Counted from the first letter of the stretch, positions 44,341 through 54,488 are shown. The stretch is 64,000 bases of DNA from Ruminococcus gauvreauii (GCF_025151995.1 NZ_CP102290.1:434001-498000), one strand, 5' to 3'. Notes: a model not told the origin generated them from the letters alone. Program-made: numbers and translations.

Positions 44341-45301
44341 ATTTTAATACGTCCGCCAGTTCCCTGCTGAACACTTTCGCACTGTCACCATACATATGGC
44401 CCTCATAATCAGCAAATTTGTCCAGCGTCCACGTTTCTTTTGTGACTTCCGGTTCATTGAAGTTGTAATATGTCACATCAAACTGGTCCGTCAGCTGATC
44501 AAAATACTGATATGCGTTGTCATACAGGGACTGGTAATCTCTGTATGTGACATCCGGTATCGGAGTCGTTATCGCAACAAACTCAATTCCCCTGGCTTTG
44601 CAGAATTTCGCCAGCCTGACAAAGTATTTCAGTGAATTTTTCTCCATATGTGTCAGTGACCACGGTTCATAGTCCAGCTGCTTTTTTACTTCACCGGTAC
44701 GTTTCCGATACATAAAGCCGTTCGGCTGGAACGCCTGTCCCGCAGTATCAAATGCCTGTACCCCGTATGTTTGATAGTCTTTTGTCTGCTTCCCTTCCAC
44801 GACACCGCGTATATTCAGCACCTGTTTACGATACGCAAACCAGGGAAACAGTGTAAACCGGAAGTCCGCTTCCATCGCCTTTGCAAACAGGTATTCCGCC
44901 TTCGTCTTCGACAGCGGCATTTCTCTGTAGATCAGTGTGAAATCCGCCTGCTGCGTATCTTTTACGGTCCAGTAACTGGGGTCAAATTCATAGATGACGC
45001 GTTTCGGAACATGATGTTCACACATCAGTTTCAGCATATAGTAAGAGTCCCGCGTATATTCCCCGCCGCGGCACAGATTAATGCTTTTCCTTCCGGTCGC
45101 CGCATCGACGGTCTCCGGGTCAATCCCTGCAAACCCATGGGAAGTTCCCAGGAAGACATCATCATACTCGTTTGTTGTAATATTGTGTATGTCGATGCGC
45201 ACGTAATTGTTTGGAATCAGGAGATAATTCAGCACACTGTTTACTGCTGTACAGACGATCAGAACGATAACCGGAAACAGAACTCTTTTAAAATTGTGCA
45301 T
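44339..45301 (-). CDS. DltD-like SGNH-type protein
   Basis: 320 aa from ATG 45299-45301, eight bases after AGGAGG (the longer frame to 45334 runs into the MBOAT gene). One N-terminal membrane helix (about 8-28) and an extracellular SGNH-like domain with VFLGTSHGFAGIDPE, serine 54 the likely nucleophile, and a C-terminal DxxH-type YEGHMYGDSAKVFS. In dlt systems DltD transfers D-alanine to teichoic acid outside the cell. Here it is the last gene of a dlt-like operon whose amino acid is uncertain. Confidence 0.75.
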   Translation of the reverse strand: MHNFKRVLFPVIVLIVCTAVNSVLNYLLIPNNYVRIDIHNITTNEYDDVFLGTSHGFAGIDPETVDAATGRKSINLCRGGEYTRDSYYMLKLMCEHHVPKRVIYEFDPSYWTVKDTQQADFTLIYREMPLSKTKAEYLFAKAMEADFRFTLFPWFAYRKQVLNIRGVVEGKQTKDYQTYGVQAFDTAGQAFQPNGFMYRKRTGEVKKQLDYEPWSLTHMEKNSLKYFVRLAKFCKARGIEFVAITTPIPDVTYRDYQSLYDNAYQYFDQLTDQFDVTYYNFNEPEVTKETWTLDKFADYEGHMYGDSAKVFSRELADVLK

Positions 45302-46826
45302 AGATAAAACCTCCTGCCATCGATGGATCTGCACCCAGCAGCGGAAGTGACAGAATCAGTACCATAATGATACCAAAACGCACAACGCATGGACTCTGAA
45401 GCACAGCTGCCGCAACATTTGTCCCGTGTTCCTGGCGGCAGCTGACAATAAACAGCAGCGCACAGCCGGCTGCTACGATCCCGAGAAAAATCAGGCACGC
45501 ACTCGGATTACCGTCCGCAAGCGCCAGAAAACCCGGCCGAAGCAGCGGAGACAGGTCGAATCTCGTCACCGCATTTTTCATCATCTCAAATGCCTGTCCG
45601 AGATCACTTCCCCTGTCAAAAAACCAGCTGATGTTGACCAGCAGAAAGGTACGCAGTACCTGAAAGATATGGAACCACCGTGAGTCATCCCGGATTCCGC
45701 ATGCTTTCTTCCATTTTCTGTAATTTCCCGCCATCAGTCCGCTGAACGCGATGATCAGACCGTTATACAGCCCATATGCAATGAATTTCCAGGCAGCGCC
45801 GTGCCAGATGCCGACAACCAGAAAGACGATGATATTCGCCAGACAGATGGGCAGCGTTCTGCCAATGCTTTTTCCGAATATTTTTTTTGCCCGCTTCGTA
45901 AAACGTCCCATCCATTTGGAAAGTGAAACCGGGTAAAAAATATAATCCTTCATCCAGGTACCGAGTGTAATATGCCAGCGATGCCAAAAATCGGTGATTG
46001 ATACGGCAAAAAAGGGGCGCTTGAAGTTTTCTTCCAGCCGGATTCCAAACAGTGACGCAATACCGATCACAACATCCATTCCCCCGGAAAAATCTCCGTA
46101 AAGCTGTACGGTATACCCGAGTACACCAAGAATTGCCATGCCGCTGTACGTCTGAGAATTTCCAAATATCACATCCACAAACATCGCAGCATTGTCAGCA
46201 ATGACCATTTTTTTAAAAAATCCCCAGAGAATTCGAAGAACCGCCTCCTGCGTCCGCTGTATGTCGAAAGCATGCTCCGTAAATAATTCTTTTGACAGTG
46301 CGGAGAACCTGCTGATCGGACCCTGCAGGATCTGCGGAAAAAAGGATACGAAAAGTGCAAATTTAAACGGATTTTTCTCCGGCTCACATTTTCCCCAGTA
46401 CACGTCCAGCAGATATCCCATTGACTGAAACGTATAAAAGGAAATCCCAAGCGGCAAAAGCAGATTCATAAGCTGAAAGTCTGTGTGAAAGACTGCATTG
46501 ATATTGCTGATCGCAAAGTTTGTATATTTCAGAACTGCCAGCATGCCAAAGTTTAAAACCAGAGTAAGGACGAGTACGCCGCGTTTCCGGCTCCGAGCCT
46601 TCTTTTTATCTGCTTCTCCCTGTTCCAGGGCTTTCATTCTTCCTGACGCAAGGTACGTGGTTGCTGTTGAAAACAGCAGAAAGGCTACAAGTTTCACTCC
46701 TGCGGACAAATAGTAGACATAACTGAACCCCAGCAGCCACTGCCACTGATATTTCTTCGGAATCAGATAATATCCTGTAACTGCTATTGCAGTAAAAACT
46801 AAAAACTGCAGTGAGATGAGTGACAT
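45288..46826 (-). CDS. MBOAT acyltransferase, DltB-like
   Basis: 512-residue membrane-bound O-acyltransferase with about eleven helices. Conserved residues: SITDFWHRWHITLGTWMKDY and the catalytic histidine in VVGIWHGAAWKF. In dlt systems DltB moves the amino-acyl group from the carrier protein across the membrane. It is 11 bp after the carrier-protein gene and overlaps the DltD-like gene by 14 bases. Confidence 0.9.
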   Translation of the reverse strand: MSLISLQFLVFTAIAVTGYYLIPKKYQWQWLLGFSYVYYLSAGVKLVAFLLFSTATTYLASGRMKALEQGEADKKKARSRKRGVLVLTLVLNFGMLAVLKYTNFAISNINAVFHTDFQLMNLLLPLGISFYTFQSMGYLLDVYWGKCEPEKNPFKFALFVSFFPQILQGPISRFSALSKELFTEHAFDIQRTQEAVLRILWGFFKKMVIADNAAMFVDVIFGNSQTYSGMAILGVLGYTVQLYGDFSGGMDVVIGIASLFGIRLEENFKRPFFAVSITDFWHRWHITLGTWMKDYIFYPVSLSKWMGRFTKRAKKIFGKSIGRTLPICLANIIVFLVVGIWHGAAWKFIAYGLYNGLIIAFSGLMAGNYRKWKKACGIRDDSRWFHIFQVLRTFLLVNISWFFDRGSDLGQAFEMMKNAVTRFDLSPLLRPGFLALADGNPSACLIFLGIVAAGCALLFIVSCRQEHGTNVAAAVLQSPCVVRFGIIMVLILSLPLLGADPSMAGGFIYAQF

Positions 46827-46837
46827 CGCAGGAACCT

Positions 46838-47068
46838 CTAACTTTCTTTCTGTAATCTTACTACCATATTTAAGAGCGCCTGAGCAGAATTAAAATTTTC
46901 CGGTATAATGTCAGCCGGCGTCACCGAAATATCAAACTCATCCTCCAGTTCACTGACGATGGAAAGAATCGCAAAAGATTCCAGTATCCCGTCATCGATC
47001 AGAGTGGTACAATTTTCATAGTCTTCTCCCGGCTGTATTTCCTCTAAAATTTCTAATATTTTTTCCAT
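46838..47068 (-). CDS. Acyl/aminoacyl carrier protein, DltC-like
   Basis: 76-residue carrier protein. The phosphopantetheine attachment site is TLIDDGILESFAILSIVSE with Ser31, the DltC-like arrangement. It overlaps the decarboxylase gene by 16 bases. It needs a phosphopantetheinyl transferase; the Sfp-type gene at 9636-10220 is one candidate in this window. Confidence 0.88.
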   Translation of the reverse strand: MEKILEILEEIQPGEDYENCTTLIDDGILESFAILSIVSELEDEFDISVTPADIIPENFNSAQALLNMVVRLQKES

Positions 47069-48261
47069 ACTGCTTCTCCTTCTCTTTCTGAATTGATCAC
47101 ATCCGTCGGGTCATCGCCCCGCACAAGTCTTACTCCATACTGCTCCGAACAAAAAAACACTTTCGGCAGATCTCTGCTTAAAAACAGATGAATGCCCTCC
47201 GTCACGGAATATGCTCCCGTGCGCTGAAACACCAGCAAGTCTCCCAGACCGGCTCCCGTAAGCGGAAGCTGTTTCACCAGCACATCACCCACTGTGCAGA
47301 GTGATCCGCAGATATTATAAAGCTGCTCCTGACCATCCTTTTGTCCTCTCAGATGTTCAAAGAACGGTATTTTCATCGCCATTGACTGTCCATAATAATT
47401 TAAATGATGAATGCCCCCATCGACGATACAGTAATTCTGTCCCCTGTTCTGTTTCATATCTACAATAGCCGTCACATATTCGCCGCATGACGCTGCCAGA
47501 TATCTGCCCATCTCAAGGGTAATCTGCCCATCAAAGGCCAGGCTATGCAAAATTCCGGCAAACTTAGCAAGCATTTCTTTCTGGTCCGGCTGTCCGTCCT
47601 TCTGAAAGTATGGGATAAAAAGGCCCGGACCATACTCCAGATGTTCTGCGTGATAGCCGTACTGTTCCTCCAGATCCGCCAGCAGTTCATCCAGATACCT
47701 GAGCTCTTTTTCAATCCTGTCAAGCCTGTGCTTCTGTGTACCGGAGTAAAACTGAAGTCCTTCGATCCTGACATGAGGATATCGATTCCGCGTTTCAACG
47801 ATCTCACTTATCAGCGCCTCATCCATACCGAACTGGTTTCCGCTGGTCACACGCAGCAGCACACTCACAAACAATCCCATGTTCGCTGCACACTCTTCGA
47901 TCATCTGCAGCTGTCGCAAGGATTCTGCCGTAAACGTATTACTCCCGTTCCATCTGGCCATCACGGCTTCAAGGTCTTTTTTTTCCTTATAGACCCCTGA
48001 CAGCACTATCTTTTTCACGGGAATCCTCAGCCGCTCGCAGATACGCAGCTCTCCGGGGGAGCACACTTCAAACCCGTCTGCACTGGAATGCACCGCACGG
48101 ACAAGGAATGGATTTGCTTTCATTGCGTAACAGATTCGGACACGCTCTCCCAGTATTTCTTTTACCTCCCGGATCTGCGCCCTGACCTGATCCAGGTCAA
48201 AGAGATAAAACGGAGTCCCGCATTCTTCTGCAATCTTTTGAATCATCATCTGATGAGTCAT
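47053..48261 (-). CDS. PLP-dependent decarboxylase, LysA/ODC fold type III
   Basis: 402 aa. The PLP lysine is Lys48 in YAMKANPFLVRAV; GFEVCSPGELRI, the glycine-rich LEMGRYLAASCG and the C-terminal CTVGDVL motif follow, as in diaminopimelate/ornithine-type decarboxylases. It overlaps the adenylating enzyme gene as ATGA, so it is tightly coupled to the dlt-like genes. Standard dlt operons have no such enzyme. It may make or consume the amino acid that the operon loads, for example lysine from diaminopimelate, but the substrate is not known. Confidence 0.87.
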   Translation of the reverse strand: MTHQMMIQKIAEECGTPFYLFDLDQVRAQIREVKEILGERVRICYAMKANPFLVRAVHSSADGFEVCSPGELRICERLRIPVKKIVLSGVYKEKKDLEAVMARWNGSNTFTAESLRQLQMIEECAANMGLFVSVLLRVTSGNQFGMDEALISEIVETRNRYPHVRIEGLQFYSGTQKHRLDRIEKELRYLDELLADLEEQYGYHAEHLEYGPGLFIPYFQKDGQPDQKEMLAKFAGILHSLAFDGQITLEMGRYLAASCGEYVTAIVDMKQNRGQNYCIVDGGIHHLNYYGQSMAMKIPFFEHLRGQKDGQEQLYNICGSLCTVGDVLVKQLPLTGAGLGDLLVFQRTGAYSVTEGIHLFLSRDLPKVFFCSEQYGVRLVRGDDPTDVINSEREGEAVWKKY

Positions 48262-49808
48262 ACCAGCACCTCCAGTCTCTTCCGGAGTTCAGCCCGGTCG
48301 ATCTTCCCATTTTTGGTCAGCGGCATCTCCTCCACTTTTTCAAACAGATTGGGAATCATAAATGCCGGAAGCTGCTGTCTGAGCTCCTTCACCAGTGCTC
48401 TCACTTCAATGCCGCCCAGATAACACGCCCCGATTTTGCTGCTGTCTTCCAGATAGATGACACACGCTCTCCCAACTCCTTCACACTTTTCCATCGCTGT
48501 CTCGATTTCTCCGAGTTCGATCCGATGTCCCATATGCTTGATCTGAAAATCCTTTCTGGACGCAAAGCAGAGATCGCCATCCGCGTTATAAAACGCCAGG
48601 TCCCCTGTCCGGTAGATCACCTGGGGGTACGCCGTATTCAGTGGATTTCTCACGAATGCCTTCGCCGTCTGCTCCGGATTCCCGTAGTATCCGAGGGCGA
48701 GCGCCGTTCCCGCCACGCAGAGTTCTCCCTTTTTAAAAGCTTCCGTTACCATCTGGTCGTTATTGTCCAGCAGCATGACCGTCTCATTGGCAAACGGCCG
48801 GCCGATCGGCAGATGCTCGCCAGGTTTAAACTCGCGCTCTACTTTGTAATACGTACAATTGCAGGTGATCTCTGTCGGCCCGTACAGATTGACATACCTT
48901 GCATCCGGCAGTGCCTTCTGCCACTGGGTCAGATGACCCACCGGCATCACTTCCCCGCTGAAAAGCACTTTGTTTACTTTTTTCGGTATTTTATAATCGA
49001 AACCTTTCAGCGTTGTGATGATGCAGAGTGCAGAAACCGCCCAGATCAGCGTCGTGACCTGCCTCTCTTCCAGGAAATCCAAAAGCTTCGTCGGAAAAGA
49101 AAAATACTGTTTCGGGATCAGTTCCAGCGTCGCCCCTGTCTTCATCGCCGTGTAGATATCCTTCACCGAAACATCGAAGTCAAAGGGCGCCTGACATCCG
49201 AATACGTCATCCTCTGAAAATCCAAACGTCTCTGTAAACTCATCGATAAAGTCAAGAACAGATCGGTGTCCCACCAGCACTCCTTTGGGGACTCCTGTGG
49301 AGCCGGAGGTGAAAATACAGTACAACGGATCCAGATCTGTACTCTGACCGCGCACCCTCTCAAGGACTTCAGCCTTCGCCTCAGCGTCCGACAATTCTTC
49401 CAGATACAGAATCTGCTCATCCTGCACGATTTTTTCCAGCGCTTTTCCATGCTTCTGGTCCGTGATCACAACAGGCTGTCCCAGTGTATCCAGAATCTGG
49501 CGGATCCGAGCCGCCGGCTGCCTGCTGTCCAGCATCACATAGAAGTTCCCGCTGTATACAATTCCAAAAAACACAGTGAGCACCGCTGCCGATTTTTCCA
49601 TAAAAACAGCGATCGGCTGTCGGTGCTCATCACTACGTGCTGCCAGCGCTGTTCCAATCTGCTGACTCTGTTTCAGCAGCTGGAGGTAAGTCAGTGAATC
49701 CTGCTCGTCCTCGACCGCCGTCTTATCCGGCTCCCTTTTTGCAGACTGTTCAAGATACTGCAGCACATTTCTTCTGTGAGACGATGTTTGAATATAATAT
49801 TGTTCCAT
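48258..49808 (-). CDS. Amino-acid adenylating enzyme, DltA-like
   Basis: 516-residue ANL-superfamily enzyme. Core motifs: YCIFTSGSTGVPKGVLVGHRSV (A3), VNLYGPTEITCNCTYY (A5), YRTGDLAFYNADGDLCFASRKD (A7-A8) and LTKNGKIDRAEL with the A10 lysine. It activates an amino acid with ATP and loads it on the carrier protein. DltA uses D-alanine; the coupled decarboxylase raises doubt about the substrate here. First gene of the operon with a clear promoter upstream. Confidence 0.88.
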   Translation of the reverse strand: MEQYYIQTSSHRRNVLQYLEQSAKREPDKTAVEDEQDSLTYLQLLKQSQQIGTALAARSDEHRQPIAVFMEKSAAVLTVFFGIVYSGNFYVMLDSRQPAARIRQILDTLGQPVVITDQKHGKALEKIVQDEQILYLEELSDAEAKAEVLERVRGQSTDLDPLYCIFTSGSTGVPKGVLVGHRSVLDFIDEFTETFGFSEDDVFGCQAPFDFDVSVKDIYTAMKTGATLELIPKQYFSFPTKLLDFLEERQVTTLIWAVSALCIITTLKGFDYKIPKKVNKVLFSGEVMPVGHLTQWQKALPDARYVNLYGPTEITCNCTYYKVEREFKPGEHLPIGRPFANETVMLLDNNDQMVTEAFKKGELCVAGTALALGYYGNPEQTAKAFVRNPLNTAYPQVIYRTGDLAFYNADGDLCFASRKDFQIKHMGHRIELGEIETAMEKCEGVGRACVIYLEDSSKIGACYLGGIEVRALVKELRQQLPAFMIPNLFEKVEEMPLTKNGKIDRAELRKRLEVLV

Positions 49809-49844
49809 TCGATAAGAACTCCTTGTTCATTAATTTACTCATCC

Positions 49845-49872
49845 AGTATACCACAGGAATGTCACGATACAA
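49845..49872 (-). promoter_or_regulatory. Sigma-A-type promoter of the dlt-like operon
   Basis: Minus-strand TTGTAT (49867-49872) and TATACT (49845-49850) with a 16-base spacer, 37 bases upstream of the DltA-like start. Confidence 0.65.
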
Positions 49873-49905
49873 GGAACTCTCTCTTATAAAAGGATTAAGA
49901 TTTTA

Positions 49906-52900
49906 TTAAATAATCCGACCCAAAACTTCCATAATCTGGTTAATATCAATCGGCTTTACAAGATAATCATCAAATCCGACTTTAGCCGCGGCCCTTTTGT
50001 CCTCCTCAAACGCATTCGCAGACATGGCTATAATGGGAATCCTGTCGCCGCCCTTCTGTACTGTCTGCCGAATCTGCCTCGCCGCCTGAAGGCCGTCCAT
50101 GACCGGCATCCTGATATCCATCAGAATCGCAGCATAGGTGCCTGCCTCCGCCTGTTCAAACATTTCCACTGCATATTTTCCGTTTTCAGCAGTATCAACT
50201 GCAAACCCATAGAGTTCCAGCAGCGACTGCGCGATCTCCATATTCAGTTCATTGTCTTCCACGAGCAGCAGCCTGCATTCCTTTCTTCTCTCTTTTTGCT
50301 GTCCTGCATGCTTCTCAGCCGTACTGAGTCTGAGCCTTCGGAAAGTATCGCAGATAGTAGACTGGAAGACCGGTTTGGAAATAAAATAGTTGGCACCGGC
50401 CTCTCTGGCCTCCTGTTCAATGCTGCTCCAGTCGTATGCCGTGATAATGATGATCATCGTATCCTCTCCGACAAGCGCGCGTATTTTTCTCGTCGTCTCA
50501 ATCCCATCCATCCCCGGCATTTTCCAGTCGATCAAGGCAACATCAAACATCTTCTTCTGATCAATCGCCTTTTCCACCTCATGGATGGCCTTTATTCCCG
50601 AGTCTGCCCAGACAGAGCGTGCCCCGATATTTTTCATAATGACAGCGGTCTGTTCTCCGACAATGGCATCGTCATCGACAACCAGAACACTCAGTCCGTT
50701 CAGCAGCTCCCTTGACCTTCGCTCCTCCTCTGCATCCTCATCTATCTCCGTAAGTCCCATGGGAAGAACAACAGTGAACCTGCTCCCCTTGTGTTTTTCA
50801 CTCTCGATATCAATCGTCCCGCCCATCAGCTGAACCAGATTGCAGACGATAGACAGTCCCAGCCCGCTTCCCGCCCTGTTTCTGGCGACTCCCGGATTCT
50901 CCTGTTCAAACGGCCTGCAGATCCTCTGCTGAAACTCTTCCGACATGCCGATTCCATTGTCTTCGACGGTAAACTCCACAAATGCAAAACCATTGGAACG
51001 GCTCTTTTCCCTGAGCATCAGCGATACTTTTCCTCCCTCCTTCGTGAACTTCAGCGCATTCGACAACAGGTTCATCAAGATCTGTTTCACGCGCAGTTCA
51101 TCCGAGATGTAACACCGTTCGATCGTCTCCCAGTGATAGCATTCATAATCAATCTTCTGCTCCAGTGCCTGAGGGTAGATAATGGCAGTGATCTGCTCGA
51201 TCAGCTCATCCAGGCGAAATATCTCTCTGCTCAAAAGCATTTTCCCGTTTTCAATCTTAGACATATCCAGTACGTCATTGATGAGTGAGAGCAGATATCG
51301 TGTGGACATATCAATTTTATGAAAACAGTTTTGAACACTCTCTTTTTGGTCAATCTTCAGCTTGCCCAGCGTACTCATACCAATGATCGCATTCATCGGT
51401 GTCCTGATATCATGACTCATTCTGGAAAGAAAATCGGATTTTGCTCGATTAGCTGCTTCCGCCGAAGCGAGTGCTTCCCGAAGAAGCTGCTCCTGCCGTA
51501 TCTTTTCCGCTCTCTGTTCATCCAAAACCTTAAACAGTGTTACCTCAAGAACCTCCTCATTGTAAGGGTTCTCCACATGAATCACGTGAACTGATATCCA
51601 GTGATACTGTCCGTCGCTGCCCATCAACTGAATCTCACGAAAAGTTTCCTGTCCGCCATCCCCTATACGTTTCAGCAGCGCCTCTCTTTCAAATACCTCC
51701 TGAAATTCTGTTCTCTGGGATGCATGAACCAGCTGTGTAAGACGTGTGTGCTCTTCGTCATAATCATCACTTTCAGCGTCTGAAATGACAAAGTCCTGAT
51801 TCACAAAATATTCAAAAGTCCCCTTCGTCAGATTCACCTGGCTGATGCGCTGGTATGCCGTATGAATCGCAGTCCTCAGAAACCGGTTTTCCAGCAGACG
51901 TTCCTGTTCCCGCTCTTTCCGAAACTTCCAGGCTTCTGAAATATCACTGTATACCGCCTGAATCACAGATGTCCCTTTTTCGTTGATGACGCGCTCCATC
52001 CCGACACCTATAAAACAATGCGTCCCGTCCTTCTTTACGGCCTCCCGCTCATAACCGATCAGGCCTCCCTTGGCTGCGAGCTGCTCCACGGATGCATACA
52101 CCCATTCAAGGTCCTCCGGGAGTACGGTCCGAAAGGGATCTCTCGCTTCCAGCCAGTACTCGTCTTCCGTATATCCATACAATTCCCATGCTGCCCGATT
52201 GGCATTGATAATGTGGTACGGCTTTTCCGTTGAAAACTGGATGATACCGCATGGAAGTGTATCGTAGAGATGCTGAAGAAACGAAGCCTGCCGTTTTAAT
52301 TCTTCGTGTGTCTCTCTCAGCTGATTCTCACGCCTCACCCGCCTGGTGATATCTGTGACCAGGCAGCAGATCACCGGCTCCCGGCCGCCGTCTTTATACA
52401 GCTTTCCGGCATCAAGTACCCATCGGACTCTGCCATCACCACACCGGATACGGTATTCCACGCTGTAGGAATCTCCCCGTTCCAGACTTTGCTGCACCTG
52501 CCGGTACATTCTGTCATAATCTTCTTCAACAATAAAAGCTCTGCAGCAGCCTGCCTCCTGCATATAATCCCCCTGAGACTTAAATCCCAGCATCTGACAC
52601 AGTCCGTCGCTGATCCACTTTGTAGTGAAATCCTCGTCATGGAAACATATCTGCAGGCCTCCCGGCAGCTGTCCCATCATCAGTTCTATCTGACGCTCCT
52701 GCTCTGATACCAGTTTTTGCAGCTGTTCATACCGATGACTCGACTCTTTTACCGGAAACAATTCATCATCCTGGAGCGGTGAATACGCTGCCGAATGGTG
52801 TATATGTGCAATCTTAAGCTCCTTCCCCTCCCTGCGGAATATGAAAGTCACTCTCTGAAATTCACGAAACATGAGTGTGGGATCGACTGACTCTACCCAG

Positions 52901-53178
52901 CTCTGTCCCTCGCACAGCCAGCACCCCGGCGCCTGCTGTGCAACCACATACGTTTCATCCCACATGCGGCAGGGGATGAGATCATTGACTCCTGCCAGGA
53001 ACACGGATGCAACAGCATCTTTTCCCTGCGCAGACATCTCCTTTCCCCCTCCGAGCCAGATGATGTCGTCAGTAAAACGGGAAATCATAAAACTGACATC
53101 ACTCTCACAAAAATACTTTCTTAAAACAGTATCCGCCAGTTCCTGCACTTCTTTTTTTTCATCTATTTCCATTTTCAA
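49906..53178 (-). CDS. Hybrid sensor kinase: SnoaL-like, PAS, HisKA, HATPase and two receivers
   Basis: 1090 aa, no clear membrane segment, so probably cytosolic. Residues 1-140 look like a SnoaL/NTF2-like domain (FMISRFTDDIIWLGGGKEM…). Two or three PAS-type domains follow (about 160-290, 300-420 and 430-560). The kinase core has His589 in RMSHDIRTPMNAIIGM, N-box LLSNALKFT and GLGLSIV. Two receiver domains (about 815-930 and 970-1085) end the protein (VALIDWKMPGMDG and ILMDIRMPVMDGL). No separate output gene lies next to it. Signal unknown. Confidence 0.9.
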   Translation of the reverse strand: MKMEIDEKKEVQELADTVLRKYFCESDVSFMISRFTDDIIWLGGGKEMSAQGKDAVASVFLAGVNDLIPCRMWDETYVVAQQAPGCWLCEGQSWVESVDPTLMFREFQRVTFIFRREGKELKIAHIHHSAAYSPLQDDELFPVKESSHRYEQLQKLVSEQERQIELMMGQLPGGLQICFHDEDFTTKWISDGLCQMLGFKSQGDYMQEAGCCRAFIVEEDYDRMYRQVQQSLERGDSYSVEYRIRCGDGRVRWVLDAGKLYKDGGREPVICCLVTDITRRVRRENQLRETHEELKRQASFLQHLYDTLPCGIIQFSTEKPYHIINANRAAWELYGYTEDEYWLEARDPFRTVLPEDLEWVYASVEQLAAKGGLIGYEREAVKKDGTHCFIGVGMERVINEKGTSVIQAVYSDISEAWKFRKEREQERLLENRFLRTAIHTAYQRISQVNLTKGTFEYFVNQDFVISDAESDDYDEEHTRLTQLVHASQRTEFQEVFEREALLKRIGDGGQETFREIQLMGSDGQYHWISVHVIHVENPYNEEVLEVTLFKVLDEQRAEKIRQEQLLREALASAEAANRAKSDFLSRMSHDIRTPMNAIIGMSTLGKLKIDQKESVQNCFHKIDMSTRYLLSLINDVLDMSKIENGKMLLSREIFRLDELIEQITAIIYPQALEQKIDYECYHWETIERCYISDELRVKQILMNLLSNALKFTKEGGKVSLMLREKSRSNGFAFVEFTVEDNGIGMSEEFQQRICRPFEQENPGVARNRAGSGLGLSIVCNLVQLMGGTIDIESEKHKGSRFTVVLPMGLTEIDEDAEEERRSRELLNGLSVLVVDDDAIVGEQTAVIMKNIGARSVWADSGIKAIHEVEKAIDQKKMFDVALIDWKMPGMDGIETTRKIRALVGEDTMIIIITAYDWSSIEQEAREAGANYFISKPVFQSTICDTFRRLRLSTAEKHAGQQKERRKECRLLLVEDNELNMEIAQSLLELYGFAVDTAENGKYAVEMFEQAEAGTYAAILMDIRMPVMDGLQAARQIRQTVQKGGDRIPIIAMSANAFEEDKRAAAKVGFDDYLVKPIDINQIMEVLGRII

Positions 53179-53198
53179 ATCCTTTTCCCTTCAGATTC

Positions 53199-53221
53199 AA
53201 AAAGAGGCGGTTTCCCGCCTC
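53199..53221 (-). terminator. Intrinsic terminator of fprA
   Basis: 7-bp GC stem GAGGCGG / CCGCCTC with loop GAAA, followed by TTTTT on the minus strand. Confidence 0.9.
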
Positions 53222-53229
53222 TATCTCTG

Positions 53230-54393
53230 TCAGTCGAGCAACTGTTTTGCAAGAGATTCCATTTCTGTGATATTATTGTCATTCATAGTGGAACGAATTG
53301 TCACAGTCTGATCACAAATGTTCAGTTCTTTCATCTGACCCAGCATTTCTTTCATATGTTTTGCGGCCATCGGAGCCCACGATCCATTCTCCATAAGCCC
53401 GACGGTACGTTTCTGATAATTTTTAGCCCTGAGATGCGCCAGGAAATCCTCCATGCACGGGAAGAGACCGCCGTCATAAGTAGCGCATGCCAGCACGAGG
53501 CTGTTATAGCGGAACGCGTCCTCTACGGCTTCTGCCATGTCATCACGGGACAGATCTGTCAGAACTACTTTCTTAGCACCCTTTGCTTCAAGTATGTCCG
53601 CCATCTTCTTCGCAGCCTTTGCCGTATTTCCGTGAATGGACGCATAGGCAACCAACACGCCTTCATCCTCTGGTCTGTAACTGCTCCAGATATCATACTT
53701 TTCTATGTAATAACCCAGGTTTTCTTTTAAAATTGGTCCATGAAGCGGGCAGATCATGGAGATATCGAGTCCTGCCGCTTTTTTCAGAAGGGCCTGTACC
53801 TGTGCCCCGTATTTTCCGACAATGTTGATAAAGTATCTCCTTGCCTCACATGTCCAGTCTTCTTCGGCATCAAGCGCGCCAAATTTTCCAAAGCCGTCCG
53901 CAGAGAACAGGATCTTCTCCGTTGACTCATATTCCACCATAACCTCCGGCCAGTGTACCATCGGCGCCATTACGAAATGAAGCTCGTGTTTTCCAAGACT
54001 CAGGGAATCGCCTTCTTTAACCTCAACTGTCCGGCCGGTCAGATCCAGCGTAAAAAACTGCGGCATCATCTTAAATGTTTTGGCATTGCCGACCAGCTTC
54101 ATGTTCGGGTATTTTTCAGCAAGTACCTGTATGTTAGCCGCGTGATCCGGTTCCAGATGAGAAATGATCAGATAATCTGCATCGCGGCCAGCAAGTTCGC
54201 GTTCCAGATTAGTCAGCCATTCCTGCGTCGCTCTGGCATCCACCGTGTCCATAACAGCCGTTTTTTCGTCCAGAATCACATATGAATTATAAGAAACTCC
54301 GTTTGGTATGTGATACTGGCTCTCGAATAAATCCAGTGTCCTGTCATCGGCTCCGATATACCTGATGGAATCTGTAATCGTAATGTCTTTCAT
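53230..54393 (-). CDS. fprA: Flavodiiron protein, FprA family A-type flavoprotein
   Basis: 387 aa: N-terminal MBL-like diiron domain with ISHLEPDHAANIQVL and MAPMVHWPEVMVEYE, and a C-terminal flavodoxin domain with VAYASIHGNTAKAAKKMAD and ATYDGGLFPCMEDFL. Such enzymes reduce oxygen to water or NO to N2O in anaerobes. No fused rubredoxin. Single gene, own terminator. Confidence 0.93.
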   Translation of the reverse strand: MKDITITDSIRYIGADDRTLDLFESQYHIPNGVSYNSYVILDEKTAVMDTVDARATQEWLTNLERELAGRDADYLIISHLEPDHAANIQVLAEKYPNMKLVGNAKTFKMMPQFFTLDLTGRTVEVKEGDSLSLGKHELHFVMAPMVHWPEVMVEYESTEKILFSADGFGKFGALDAEEDWTCEARRYFINIVGKYGAQVQALLKKAAGLDISMICPLHGPILKENLGYYIEKYDIWSSYRPEDEGVLVAYASIHGNTAKAAKKMADILEAKGAKKVVLTDLSRDDMAEAVEDAFRYNSLVLACATYDGGLFPCMEDFLAHLRAKNYQKRTVGLMENGSWAPMAAKHMKEMLGQMKELNICDQTVTIRSTMNDNNITEMESLAKQLLD

Positions 54394-54488
54394 AACTGCA
54401 TCTCCTTTTCCTTATATGTTACGATCATTTTTAAACCAAAACTATTTTAACATAATTGACAATTAAAATCCAGTAATATCCGACAAAA

